14,109 nt of DNA from an uncultured Muribaculum sp. (GTDB lineage Bacteria > Bacteroidota > Bacteroidia > Bacteroidales > Muribaculaceae): NCBI GenBank assembly GCA_910578835.1, contig CAJTSK010000051.1, positions 1 to 14,109 on the forward strand. The letters are read 5' to 3'. A program made the translations under genes and the position numbers. Below are positions 7,843 to 14,026 of this stretch, in pieces. The notes under the pieces are model-generated. The model worked only from the letters and a program-made list of their open reading frames with translations, did no database searches and was not told the origin of the DNA. Position 1 is the first letter of the stretch, and each line of letters starts with the position of its first letter.

Positions 7843-8805
7843 TTATTTATTGTCACCAAAAAGTGACTCTACAAACTCTTTTTTATGGAATACCTGAAGG
7901 TCATCGATACCTTCGCCGAGACCGATATATTTCACCGGTATCTTAAACTGGTCGCTGATACCGATGACAACGCCTCCCTTTGCCGTGCCGTCAAGTTTGG
8001 TGATGGCGAGCTCGTTGACCTTTGTGGCGGCTACAAACTGGCGTGCCTGTTCAAAGGCATTCTGTCCTGTCGAGCCGTCAAGCACCAACAGCACTTCATG
8101 GGGTGCATCGGGTACTACCTTCTGCATCACATTCTTTATCTTGGTAAGCTCGTCCATAAGCCCTTTCTTGTTGTGAAGACGTCCGGCTGTGTCGATGATT
8201 ACCACGTCGATGTCGTTGGCTTTTGCCGACTGGAGGGTGTCAAACGCCACTGATGCCGGGTCGGCACCGAGTTTCTGCTTGATTACCGGCACTCCTGCGC
8301 GTTCGCCCCACACGTCAAGCTGCTCTACAGCAGCGGCACGGAACGTGTCGGCGGCTCCGAGCATCACCTTGTTGCCGGCTTTCTTAAACTGGTGGGCAAG
8401 CTTGCCGATAGTCGTGGTCTTGCCTACACCGTTGACGCCTACCACCATTATTACATGAGGCTTGTGAGACGCCGGCACAGTGAAGTCTTCAAGTGCTGAG
8501 TCATTATTGTTTTCAGCGAGCAGGTCGGTGATTTCTTCACACAGGAGATTGTTCAGTTCCGATGAGTTGACATATTTGTCCCTTGCCACGCGTTTCTCTA
8601 TGCGGTCGATTATTTTCAGGGTAGTCTCCACTCCCACATCGGAGGTGATGAATACTTCTTCGAGATTATCAAGTATCTCGTCGTCAATCTTCGACTTGCC
8701 GGCTACTGCGCGAGCCAATTTTGAGAATACACCTTGCTTGGTGCGTTCCAACCCTTTGTCAAGAGTCTCTTTTTTCTCCTTTGAAAAGAAACTGAATATG
8801 CCCAT
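7843..8805 (-). CDS. ftsY: Signal recognition particle receptor FtsY
   Basis: A 320-residue SRP-type GTPase that docks ribosome-nascent chain-SRP complexes at the inner membrane. Order: N domain (about 20-105, with an amphipathic MGIFSFFSK start that can bind membrane), then the G domain with GVNGVGKTT (123-131, P-loop), DTFRAAA (153-159), DTAGR (205-209) and TKLDGTAKGG (269-278). The long acidic A domain of E. coli FtsY is absent, as in many Bacteroidetes. The frame continues upstream to a TTG at 8835, but I prefer the ATG at 8805: the conserved family-like N-terminus starts there, and the upstream TTG falls inside the -7 promoter element. It is the first gene of a seven-gene minus-strand run. 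Its promoter is embedded in an inverted repeat. Confidence 0.97.
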   Translation of the reverse strand: MGIFSFFSKEKKETLDKGLERTKQGVFSKLARAVAGKSKIDDEILDNLEEVFITSDVGVETTLKIIDRIEKRVARDKYVNSSELNNLLCEEITDLLAENNNDSALEDFTVPASHKPHVIMVVGVNGVGKTTTIGKLAHQFKKAGNKVMLGAADTFRAAAVEQLDVWGERAGVPVIKQKLGADPASVAFDTLQSAKANDIDVVIIDTAGRLHNKKGLMDELTKIKNVMQKVVPDAPHEVLLVLDGSTGQNAFEQARQFVAATKVNELAITKLDGTAKGGVVIGISDQFKIPVKYIGLGEGIDDLQVFHKKEFVESLFGDNK

Positions 8806-8823
8806 CGGAATATCAAATAAAGT

Positions 8824-8866
8824 ATTACGCGGCAAAGATACTAAATTTTTATCGTTGCCGCGTAAT
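8824..8866. repeat. Perfect 12-bp inverted repeat enclosing the ftsY promoter
   Basis: ATTACGCGGCAA (8824-8835) and its exact reverse complement TTGCCGCGTAAT (8855-8866) are separated by 19 bases. The arms cover the end of the -7 element with the probable transcription start, and the -33 region. Their centres are 31 bp apart, about three helical turns. It could be a two-site operator. If transcribed from the upstream cellulase gene, it could also be a hairpin that limits read-through. Confidence 0.75.
8833..8840 (-). promoter_or_regulatory. Bacteroidetes-type -7 promoter element of the ftsY operon
   Basis: On the minus strand these bases read TATCTTTG, a perfect match to the Bacteroidetes -7 consensus TAnnTTTG. 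They lie 28 nt before the ftsY ATG. The expected -33 region (about 8858-8863) has no clear TTTG and is instead covered by one arm of the inverted repeat. The same octamer precedes the two other minus-strand promoters in this window. Confidence 0.7.
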
Positions 8867-8900
8867 CCTTGGTGAGTTAAATGAGGTTTAGACGCGTGTT

Positions 8901-10466
8901 TTATGGCGCCGAGTTGTACACGCTTGTAAGTGTGTACTCAGGGTCGTCACATGTTGCAGCCTTTACCATGATTTCGATTATTTCCTTACCATTGTTGAGG
9001 TAATTTCCGTTGGCATGGTCGAGCAGTCCCGAACATTCACGTCCGGCATCGCGGCTTCCGTTGTCCCAGTATATTGCCGGCATGCCATATTCGCGGGCGG
9101 CTTTGCACACATATTCGAGATAATACTTGCGGAACTTTTCAGCGCGGGCACTGCTGCGATGTACACAGCCTGTCTCGCCGATATATACCGGTATGCCTTT
9201 GTTTACAAACTTGTCTCTGAGTTTGCCGAATGTGTCTTTTACTGTCTGTTCGTCACCATAGTTGGCTTTGTTTGCGGCATTGGCGGTGTGTCCCCATTCG
9301 CTGAACTTGTCTTCGAGGGAAAATTCGGTCGGGGTGTAATAGTGTACCGACACCATCAGGCGACCGGGGGTGGGGTCGGAGGGTAATACGAAGCTGCTGA
9401 GAATGGCGAGGTCGGGATTAGTGCAATAGCTCGGCACTGCAAGATAGCGTGTCGCGTTGTTGCCGCCTGTGGCGCGCACAGCGTCGACAAATGCCTGGTT
9501 CCACTCATTAAGTGTGCGATACTGCTTGCCGCCGTCTTTGCGGTTGTCGCCCCAGCCCCAGCCTCCGTCATGGATTTCGTTGAGGCTCTCGAATATAAGA
9601 AATTCGCCCTTGTCGCTGAATTTTTGAGCAATCTGGCTCCACATTGCCTTGAGTTGCGCCTTTACGCGCTCGTTTATTGTCGCGTCATTTGCCGCGCCCT
9701 TGATGTCAAGCCAATATTTGCCGTCGGCTCCGTCATGATGGATATTGATTATCGCTTTCAGACCTGCTTTCTCTGCATAGTTTACCAGCTCGGCGACGCG
9801 GTTGAGCCATGCGCTGTCGATAGTGTAGTCGGGTGCCTCGCCGAAGTGTCCGAGCCAGGTCACGGGGATGCGCACGGTCTGTATGCCCGACTCGGCAAGG
9901 CGGTCAAAGAGGGCTTGTGTGGCTTTGCCGTTTCCCCATGCTGTTTCCGATGCGACATTATTGTTGTAGGCATCCATCTGGTTTCCGAGATTCCAGCCCA
10001 TGCCCATACTTTGCGCAAACTTCACGGCATCGCTTACCGGCACTTCCGGAGTTTCGGGCTTTATTGGTTCTTCGGGTTGTTCCTCAGTCTTTGCCGCCTG
10101 GGTTACTTTTATCTGGCGTCGGAGCTCGCCTGCCGCAATGGTGAGGTCGGTGGTGCGTTCTTCGCTTGATTCATTTTTCTTGACCTCTACAGTGACGATT
10201 GAATATCCCTCGTCATTTGGCTTGTCGGCTGTGGCTGTACACCATTCTGGCTGACCGGAAATCACGGTTATATCCTTATTTGATTTCACCGAAATCTCTC
10301 GCGAGACATTGTCGCTTGTAAAGTTCATGCCATCTTTAAGCAGAATTTCAGAAATCTCTATAAATGCCTCCTGTTCGGCGGGAACGGGAGTGTTTTCATC
10401 TCCGCATGATGTCAGTATCATTGCAATTATTGCGGTAATGAATGACAGGATTGGTTGGTAGTGCAT
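8901..10466 (-). CDS. Lipoprotein endoglucanase-like glycoside hydrolase family 5 with BACON domain
   Basis: A 521-residue exported lipoprotein that likely hydrolyses beta-1,4-glucan or xyloglucan-type polysaccharide at the cell surface. A signal peptide ends in the lipobox LTSC (Cys21), followed by GDEN, an acidic start that fits surface export. Residues about 35-125 look like a BACON domain (Bacteroidetes carbohydrate-binding-associated fold: EWCTATA, VTVEV, KVTQ). A Pro/Glu-rich linker follows (126-145), then a GH5 barrel: GMGWNLGNQMDA (155-166), TVRIPVTW (197-204), NIHHD (241-245), FESLNEIHDG with acid/base Glu297, VHYY (374-377) and YIGETG with nucleophile Glu431. The pattern resembles subfamily GH5_4. 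It has its own promoter upstream (10503-10510). No SusC/SusD pair is visible, so it looks like a solitary degradative gene. Confidence 0.93.
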   Translation of the reverse strand: MHYQPILSFITAIIAMILTSCGDENTPVPAEQEAFIEISEILLKDGMNFTSDNVSREISVKSNKDITVISGQPEWCTATADKPNDEGYSIVTVEVKKNESSEERTTDLTIAAGELRRQIKVTQAAKTEEQPEEPIKPETPEVPVSDAVKFAQSMGMGWNLGNQMDAYNNNVASETAWGNGKATQALFDRLAESGIQTVRIPVTWLGHFGEAPDYTIDSAWLNRVAELVNYAEKAGLKAIINIHHDGADGKYWLDIKGAANDATINERVKAQLKAMWSQIAQKFSDKGEFLIFESLNEIHDGGWGWGDNRKDGGKQYRTLNEWNQAFVDAVRATGGNNATRYLAVPSYCTNPDLAILSSFVLPSDPTPGRLMVSVHYYTPTEFSLEDKFSEWGHTANAANKANYGDEQTVKDTFGKLRDKFVNKGIPVYIGETGCVHRSSARAEKFRKYYLEYVCKAAREYGMPAIYWDNGSRDAGRECSGLLDHANGNYLNNGKEIIEIMVKAATCDDPEYTLTSVYNSAP

Positions 10467-10502
10467 TGGTTGAAATAAAGTTAGTTGGATTATACAATGC
10501 TA

Positions 10503-10510
10503 CAAAGATA
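10503..10510 (-). promoter_or_regulatory. Bacteroidetes-type -7 promoter element of the GH5 lipoprotein gene
   Basis: The minus strand reads TATCTTTG, a perfect TAnnTTTG match, 36 nt before the ATG at 10466. No good -33 TTTG was found at the usual spacing. The element lies downstream of the terminator at 10584-10626, so the GH5 gene is transcribed independently of the rsmI operon. Confidence 0.65.
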
Positions 10511-10583
10511 GTGTGTTTTTTCGTATTTCCGTTGTTCAATATGATACTCTGCCTCTGCATTATAAAAGATTAACGTTATATGA

Positions 10584-10626
10584 AAAAAGAGGGATGCATC
10601 AATATTTTTGATACATCCCTCTTTTT
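10584..10626 (-). terminator. Strong intrinsic terminator of the rsmI operon
   Basis: The 19-base arms 10584-10602 and 10608-10626 pair along their whole length apart from one mismatch, around a five-base loop. The GAGGGATG core is flanked by A5/T5 runs. It starts 17 nt after the stop of the coiled-coil lipoprotein gene. Because it has A- and T-runs on both sides it would also work in the plus direction, but no plus-strand gene reaches it. Confidence 0.9.
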
Positions 10627-10643
10627 ATGGTCAGTGACTGTGG

Positions 10644-11504
10644 TTAGTCAACCTGTATTACGAGATAGTTGGACAGGCTCCAGAATTTTTCCGGATTAGT
10701 GATTGTGATTACTACCTGGTCATTCTCCTTTTCAAGTGTATAGGAGTCGGCGGGCATGTTGGTTACAATCTTTGCCTTCTTTGAGTGGGTCGGAATCACG
10801 GTAAGAGAGCGCTTGTCGGCCTTGGTGAAGTAGCTCTGCTGGAAATCAGCCTGCAGAAGCTTGGTCTTGCGGAGAAATCCGGTCTCGATAATCTTTGCCT
10901 CTTTCAGCTCCTTCTTTGTGCCGATAGCATAGTAGCAGGTGTTCAACTCGTTGGTAAGAGCCTGAGACTCTTCCTGTGCGCGGGTCTTCTCTTCAGTTAC
11001 GCTTGCCACGGTCGTATTGAGTGAATCCACCTTTGTGCCGAGGTCGGCAATCTGGATTTTGGCGGTAGCAAGATCGTTGCGGAGGGTCGAGATGGTTGCT
11101 TCCTGGGTTGCTATTTCAGCCTTGAGATTGTCAACGGTCTTCTTCAGTGTCGAGTTGTAGCTCTGAGAGTTCTGAAGCTTTGTCTCAAGCTCGTTAAGAC
11201 GCTCGCGACGCTCTTTCAATGCCTGCTGGATAGCCATCATGTCGTTGCGTATCTGGTCTTTGCGCGATTGTGACTCGGCTGTGAGGTCGTTAGTGTTGCT
11301 AAGGATTTTTTCAAGATCCTTGATTTGGTTCATGCCATCGGTGATGTCGTTTAATAGCACAAGTAAGCTGTCTTGGTTGGCGAGAGCCACGCGGAGAGAG
11401 TCGTCAAGCACGGCATTCTCACTTTCTGCTTGCTTAAGTTTTCCGCCATCGCATGCTGTCAGAAACACCAGTCCTGCAGCAATAATTGAAACGATTTTTT
11501 TCAT
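10644..11504 (-). CDS. Coiled-coil lipoprotein with conserved Bacteroidetes C-terminal domain
   Basis: A 286-residue lipoprotein. The signal peptide ends in lipobox LTAC (Cys18), followed by DGGKLKQ, which lacks an acidic run, so the mature protein probably faces the periplasm. Residues about 25-190 are a long heptad-rich coiled coil (many L/E/Q/K/N). The C-terminal globular domain (about 188-286) contains CYYAIGTKKELKEAKII, YFTKADKR (225-232), HSKKAKIVTNMP (240-251) and FWSLSNYLVI (274-283). I recognise this domain as widespread in Bacteroidetes, sometimes annotated as a Cbp1-type adhesin, but its function is not established to my knowledge. The frame also allows a TTG at 11510; the ATG at 11504 gives a standard MKKI signal peptide and is preferred. 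It is the last gene of the rsmI operon, 30 nt after rsmI, and is followed by a strong terminator. Confidence 0.88.
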   Translation of the reverse strand: MKKIVSIIAAGLVFLTACDGGKLKQAESENAVLDDSLRVALANQDSLLVLLNDITDGMNQIKDLEKILSNTNDLTAESQSRKDQIRNDMMAIQQALKERRERLNELETKLQNSQSYNSTLKKTVDNLKAEIATQEATISTLRNDLATAKIQIADLGTKVDSLNTTVASVTEEKTRAQEESQALTNELNTCYYAIGTKKELKEAKIIETGFLRKTKLLQADFQQSYFTKADKRSLTVIPTHSKKAKIVTNMPADSYTLEKENDQVVITITNPEKFWSLSNYLVIQVD

Positions 11505-11534
11505 ATCCAATATAATGTTTGAATGAGTTATGTC

Positions 11535-12278
11535 TTAATTTATATCAGGGTCTTCTTCATTTTTGTCGCGGTATTTGTTGCGGTGAACTTTACGTTCCTG
11601 TGCTTCCTTAAACCCGCTTACAACAATAACAATTTCTCCTTTTGGAATGTTCATTTTGAAATGTTCGGCAAGCTCGCCAAGAGTTCCCGTCACTGTTGTG
11701 TCATGTAATTTTGATATCTCGCGTGATACCGATGCCTCTCTCTCTCTGCCGCAGTATGCCGCCAGCTGTTCAAGTGTCTTGACCAGACGCAGGGGCGACT
11801 CGTAGATGATAAATGTGCGCGGTTCGCGCGACAATTCCTCCAGCCGCGTGTTGCGCCCTTTTTTCTGAGGCAGAAATCCCTCGAAGGTAAATCGATCGCA
11901 GGGCAGACCGGAGTTTACAAGGGCGGGTATCAGTGCAGTTGCGCCGGGAAGTGTCTCTACTTCGATTCCGTTGCGCCGACACTCCCTGACGAGCATGAAT
12001 CCCGGGTCGGAGATGCCTGGGGTGCCGGCGTCGCTTATCAGGGATATGGTTTCGCCTGACTCGATGCGTTGCACTACAGGCTGAACGGCTGTGTGCTCGT
12101 TAAACTTGTGATGGCTCGCCGTAGGCACATTGATGTCAAAATGTCGTAGAAGCACTGCGCTTGTGCGCGTGTCTTCGCAGAGTATGAGGTCGCTCGACCG
12201 CAATGTGTCGATGGCGCGCGGTGTCATGTCGCCCAGATTGCCCACCGGGGTAGGCACTATGTATAATTTGCCACTCAT
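11535..12278 (-). CDS. rsmI: 16S rRNA (cytidine-1402-2'-O)-methyltransferase RsmI
   Basis: A 247-residue SAM-dependent tetrapyrrole-methylase-fold enzyme that 2'-O-methylates C1402 in the ribosomal decoding centre. Signatures: IVPTPVGNLGD (7-17), LCEDTRTS (33-40), SLISDAGTPGISDPG (79-93), LPGATALIPAL (110-120), FEGFLPQKKGR (132-142) and YESPLRL (159-165). The short C-terminus, without the helical extension of the longer E. coli protein, ends in a Lys/Glu/Asp-rich tail. The start ATG overlaps the stop of the upstream acidic protein in an ATGA (12275-12278), so translation is probably coupled. Confidence 0.96.
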   Translation of the reverse strand: MSGKLYIVPTPVGNLGDMTPRAIDTLRSSDLILCEDTRTSAVLLRHFDINVPTASHHKFNEHTAVQPVVQRIESGETISLISDAGTPGISDPGFMLVRECRRNGIEVETLPGATALIPALVNSGLPCDRFTFEGFLPQKKGRNTRLEELSREPRTFIIYESPLRLVKTLEQLAAYCGREREASVSREISKLHDTTVTGTLGELAEHFKMNIPKGEIVIVVSGFKEAQERKVHRNKYRDKNEEDPDIN

Positions 12279-13102
12279 TTTGCCGACAGATGATGTTCGA
12301 TTATTGCCATGAAGTCTGCCACATCGCCCGATGTCTTGTCCAGACCTAAGGTGTTATAAAAGTAGTTGTGTGCTTCCTCGATGGTAGCCATCGCCTCGAC
12401 GTCATGCAGGGCGGTGTTCATCTTATCGTCGGAATTTCCGAAAAGCTCGCGCTTGAAGCGGAAGCGGTCGTTGAGGGAAAATGCTTTTTTGAGGTCGCGT
12501 GAATTTTCTCGCGCCAGCTTCTCGTCAAGCCGCAATTCCGGTGTCGACGGTGTTACTGTTGCCGTTGAACCCGCTTTTTCCTCTGCCGTCTCGGTCACCT
12601 CGTCGGCAACCTCCACGACAGCGCGGGTCGTGGCGACTGTGACTGCCTCGTTGACTACGGCGGGAAGTTCTTCGCTTACAGGCGTATCTTCTTCATTTGT
12701 GACAGCTTCGTCTTCAACCGGTTCTTCGGGTGCAGACTCATCAGCTTCAGGCATCGTTTCTTCGGTCTCCTGAAGTTCTATCTCATCACAAGGAGTGGTC
12801 TCCTCCTCCTCGGTTGCCGTTTCGTTTACCGCAGCTTCTGTAAATGAACATGCTTCCTCGATGATTACCGGTTTTTCCTCATCAACAAGGATTTCAGTCA
12901 TCACGGGGGTGTCATCTATCTCCTCTTCAGGGGTCGCGGGGATGTTGACTGATGTGGAGATTCCTGATTTCAGCGAGTCGATTTTCTCTGAAATCATATC
13001 CCACACTTTCTGTGGGGTGTCGTCACCCCTGTGAAGAGCGAGATAAAGAAGCCCTTCAAGCTCGTAATTGACTGTTATCAGCTCTTCTATGTTGGGTGTC
13101 AT
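12275..13102 (-). CDS. Hypothetical protein with acidic linker between two conserved helical regions
   Basis: A 275-residue protein with no signal peptide or membrane helix. It has three parts: an N-terminal helical region (1-48, with NYELEGLLYLALHRGD and VWDMISEKIDSL), an acidic low-complexity linker (about 55-185, dominated by E, T, V, P, D, A), and a C-terminal region (203-271) with DLKKAFSLNDRFRFKRELFG (203-222) and FMAIIEHHL. I recognise the C-terminal pattern as conserved in Bacteroidales proteins of this kind but know of no assigned function. It is the first gene of the operon and overlaps rsmI by 4 nt, so a role near the ribosome or with RsmI is possible but unproven. Its promoter is at 13128-13135. 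Confidence 0.87.
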   Translation of the reverse strand: MTPNIEELITVNYELEGLLYLALHRGDDTPQKVWDMISEKIDSLKSGISTSVNIPATPEEEIDDTPVMTEILVDEEKPVIIEEACSFTEAAVNETATEEEETTPCDEIELQETEETMPEADESAPEEPVEDEAVTNEEDTPVSEELPAVVNEAVTVATTRAVVEVADEVTETAEEKAGSTATVTPSTPELRLDEKLARENSRDLKKAFSLNDRFRFKRELFGNSDDKMNTALHDVEAMATIEEAHNYFYNTLGLDKTSGDVADFMAIIEHHLSAK

Positions 13103-13127
13103 AAGCTATATACTTGAATTGTTAACG

Positions 13128-13135
13128 CAAAGATA
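13128..13135 (-). promoter_or_regulatory. Bacteroidetes-type -7 promoter element of the rsmI operon
   Basis: The minus strand reads TATCTTTG (TAnnTTTG consensus) 25 nt before the ATG at 13102. Upstream on this strand is a T/A-rich segment without an exact -33 TTTG at the usual 19-21 bp spacing. It is divergent from the lipocalin-like gene. Confidence 0.65.
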
Positions 13136-13194
13136 CGATTTTTTTCACTAAAACGCGAAACCGGCAAAATGAAGTGTTAAATAAATGTTAAAAT

Positions 13195-13204
13195 GGGGGG
13201 GGGG
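13195..13204. repeat. Run of ten G residues
   Basis: A pure 10-G homopolymer in an otherwise A+T-rich intergenic stretch, between the divergent promoters. On the plus strand it ends 23 bp before a TATATTTG element. Such runs are prone to slipped-strand length change. Confidence 0.85.
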
Positions 13205-13227
13205 TAAATTATCTCCTATAATTAATG

Positions 13228-13235
13228 TATATTTG
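13228..13235 (+). promoter_or_regulatory. Possible plus-strand -7 element upstream of a terminator-like hairpin
   Basis: TATATTTG fits TAnnTTTG. No -33 TTTG lies 19-21 bp upstream; the bases there (GTAAATT) directly abut the 10-G tract. If active, transcription would begin near 13242 and meet the terminator at 13279-13318, giving an RNA of about 75 nt. In A+T-rich DNA this octamer can occur by chance, so support is modest. Confidence 0.35.
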
Positions 13236-13278
13236 TGAAAATATACTTTTTATGTAAGTAGAACACACACACACTGAC

Positions 13279-13318
13279 GGGGCTGCCTCATCTTTATGCC
13301 GGGGCGCCCCTTCTTTTT
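13279..13318 (+). terminator. Intrinsic terminator-like hairpin with no coding gene upstream on its strand
   Basis: GGGGC-T-GCCTC (13279-13289) pairs with GGGGCGCCCC (13301-13310), giving ten pairs (one T-G) with a single bulged T and an 11-base loop, followed by TTCTTTTT (13311-13318). This is a canonical terminator in the plus direction. All annotated genes for 12 kb to the left lie on the minus strand, so it must end a short intergenic RNA or act as an attenuator. Confidence 0.65.
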
Positions 13319-13344
13319 GGGGACAGGCATCCAATAAAAAGATG
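13289..13344 (+). promoter_or_regulatory. Alternative RNA helix competing with the terminator hairpin
   Basis: CATCTTT (13289-13295) and ATGCC (13296-13300), which lie mostly in the terminator loop, pair with AAAGATG (13338-13344) and GGCAT (13326-13330). CCCC (13307-13310), which is the terminator's closing arm, can instead pair with GGGG (13319-13322) across the U-tract. The two folds exclude each other. This is the shape of an attenuator or switch, but the function is inferred. The inverted repeat also exists on the minus strand. Confidence 0.45.
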
Positions 13345-13426
13345 CTATGACATTGTGATGCCATTCACACAGGAGGGAAGTCGTTTTTTTATGTAATTTG
13401 CTTGTGGAATCCGGTTTAAATAGCTG

Positions 13427-13448
13427 AATACATGTAATTGTATGTATT
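13427..13448. promoter_or_regulatory. Near-perfect 22-bp palindrome, candidate operator
   Basis: AATACAT (13427-13433) and ATGTATT (13442-13448) are exact inverted repeats around a central AATT. The centre lies about 41 bp upstream of the -33 element of the lipocalin-like gene, where an activator or repressor dimer could bind. No known regulator motif was recognised. Confidence 0.45.
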
Positions 13449-13472
13449 GTTAATTAGGGTTAAAAGAGTTAA
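13449..13472 (+). repeat. Three GTTAA direct repeats phased at 9-10 bp
   Basis: GTTAA occurs at 13449, 13459 and 13468, one helical turn apart, ending seven bases before the -33 element at 13479. This may be a regulator-binding array or a bent A-tract UP-like element. Chance is possible in A+T-rich sequence. Confidence 0.4.
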
Positions 13473-13478
13473 AAATGC

Positions 13479-13508
13479 TTGCATTCCGTATGAAGTGCTG
13501 TAAATTTG
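13479..13508 (+). promoter_or_regulatory. Promoter of the lipocalin-like lipoprotein gene
   Basis: TTG (13479-13481), a 19-bp spacer and TAAATTTG (13501-13508) match the Bacteroidetes -33/-7 promoter consensus (TTTG, 19-21 bp, TAnnTTTG). Transcription would start near 13515, leaving an A+T-rich leader of about 40 nt before the ATG at 13555. This is the best-matching promoter in the window. Confidence 0.8.
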
Positions 13509-13554
13509 CACGCCTTTAACTATAAATCATTAATTATTATTAATTTCTTATCTA

Positions 13555-14004
13555 ATGAAAAAGTTTAAAAATTACTTTCTTCTCGGTCTTTTGACCATCT
13601 GTATGGGTTTTGCATTTACTGCATGTGGTGATGACGACGACGATGATTTCGCAACCTCTGATTTGGTAGGCAAATGGAACATTATCGGATATGAGGCTTG
13701 GGAGACTGAAGATGGAGAGAAATGGGAAACTAATTCAGTCAAGGATTCTGATATCACAGCCCTTAAATTTAATGAGGATAATACTTGCAAAGTCTATTTT
13801 GATTACTTCTCAGAAGAAGGTACATATCGCGTAAGCGGCAATAAGCTCATCATCGTTCTTGATAATGACGACGATAACGCGGGAGCAATAACTATCGCCG
13901 GTCTTAATTCTACTACGCTCGTGCTTGAAAACAGCTACTCAGAAGTAGAAGACGGAACCAGATATGAAGGATATGAAAAATATACTTTCACTCGTGTTGA
14001 CTAA
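13555..14004 (+). CDS. Lipocalin-like surface lipoprotein
   Basis: A 149-residue protein and the only complete plus-strand gene. Its signal peptide (MKKFKNYF, hydrophobic core 8-21) ends in lipobox FTAC with Cys24. The mature N-terminus CGDDDDDD is strongly acidic, like the Bacteroides lipoprotein export signal that sends lipoproteins to the outer surface. The remainder fits a Bacteroidetes lipocalin-like beta-barrel: DLVGKWNIIGYE (36-47), LKFNEDNTC, EEGTYRVSGNKLIIVL and a final YEKYTFTRV strand. The ligand is unknown. It has its own promoter at 13479-13508 and a strong terminator at 14027-14061, so it is monocistronic. The many aspartates give a very acidic protein. Confidence 0.9.
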   Translation: MKKFKNYFLLGLLTICMGFAFTACGDDDDDDFATSDLVGKWNIIGYEAWETEDGEKWETNSVKDSDITALKFNEDNTCKVYFDYFSEEGTYRVSGNKLIIVLDNDDDNAGAITIAGLNSTTLVLENSYSEVEDGTRYEGYEKYTFTRVD

Positions 14005-14026
14005 TCTTAGACAACTTTAAATAGCA

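Noticed and set aside
8806..8835. Upstream TTG start for ftsY
   Set aside because: The TTG lies inside the -7 promoter element, and the ATG at 8805 gives the expected amphipathic N-terminus.
8824..8866. Invertible promoter (recombinase switch) at the ftsY inverted repeat
   Set aside because: The 19-bp spacer is much shorter than known invertible promoters, and no invertase gene is visible.
9570..10169. 199-codon plus-strand frame opposite the GH5 gene
   Set aside because: It is a shadow of the GH5 coding strand with no recognisable domain.
12366..12773. Ser/Thr/Val-rich plus-strand frame opposite the acidic protein
   Set aside because: It is the antisense of the low-complexity acidic linker; its composition is explained by that.
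13263..13274. Six AC dinucleotide repeats as a possible phase-variation tract
   Set aside because: It is short, is not in a coding frame and does not lie between promoter elements.
13370..13397. AGGAGG followed by an ATG, possible small gene
   Set aside because: The ATG at 13391 is followed at once by a TAA, so no peptide is encoded, and Bacteroidetes rarely use strong Shine-Dalgarno sites.
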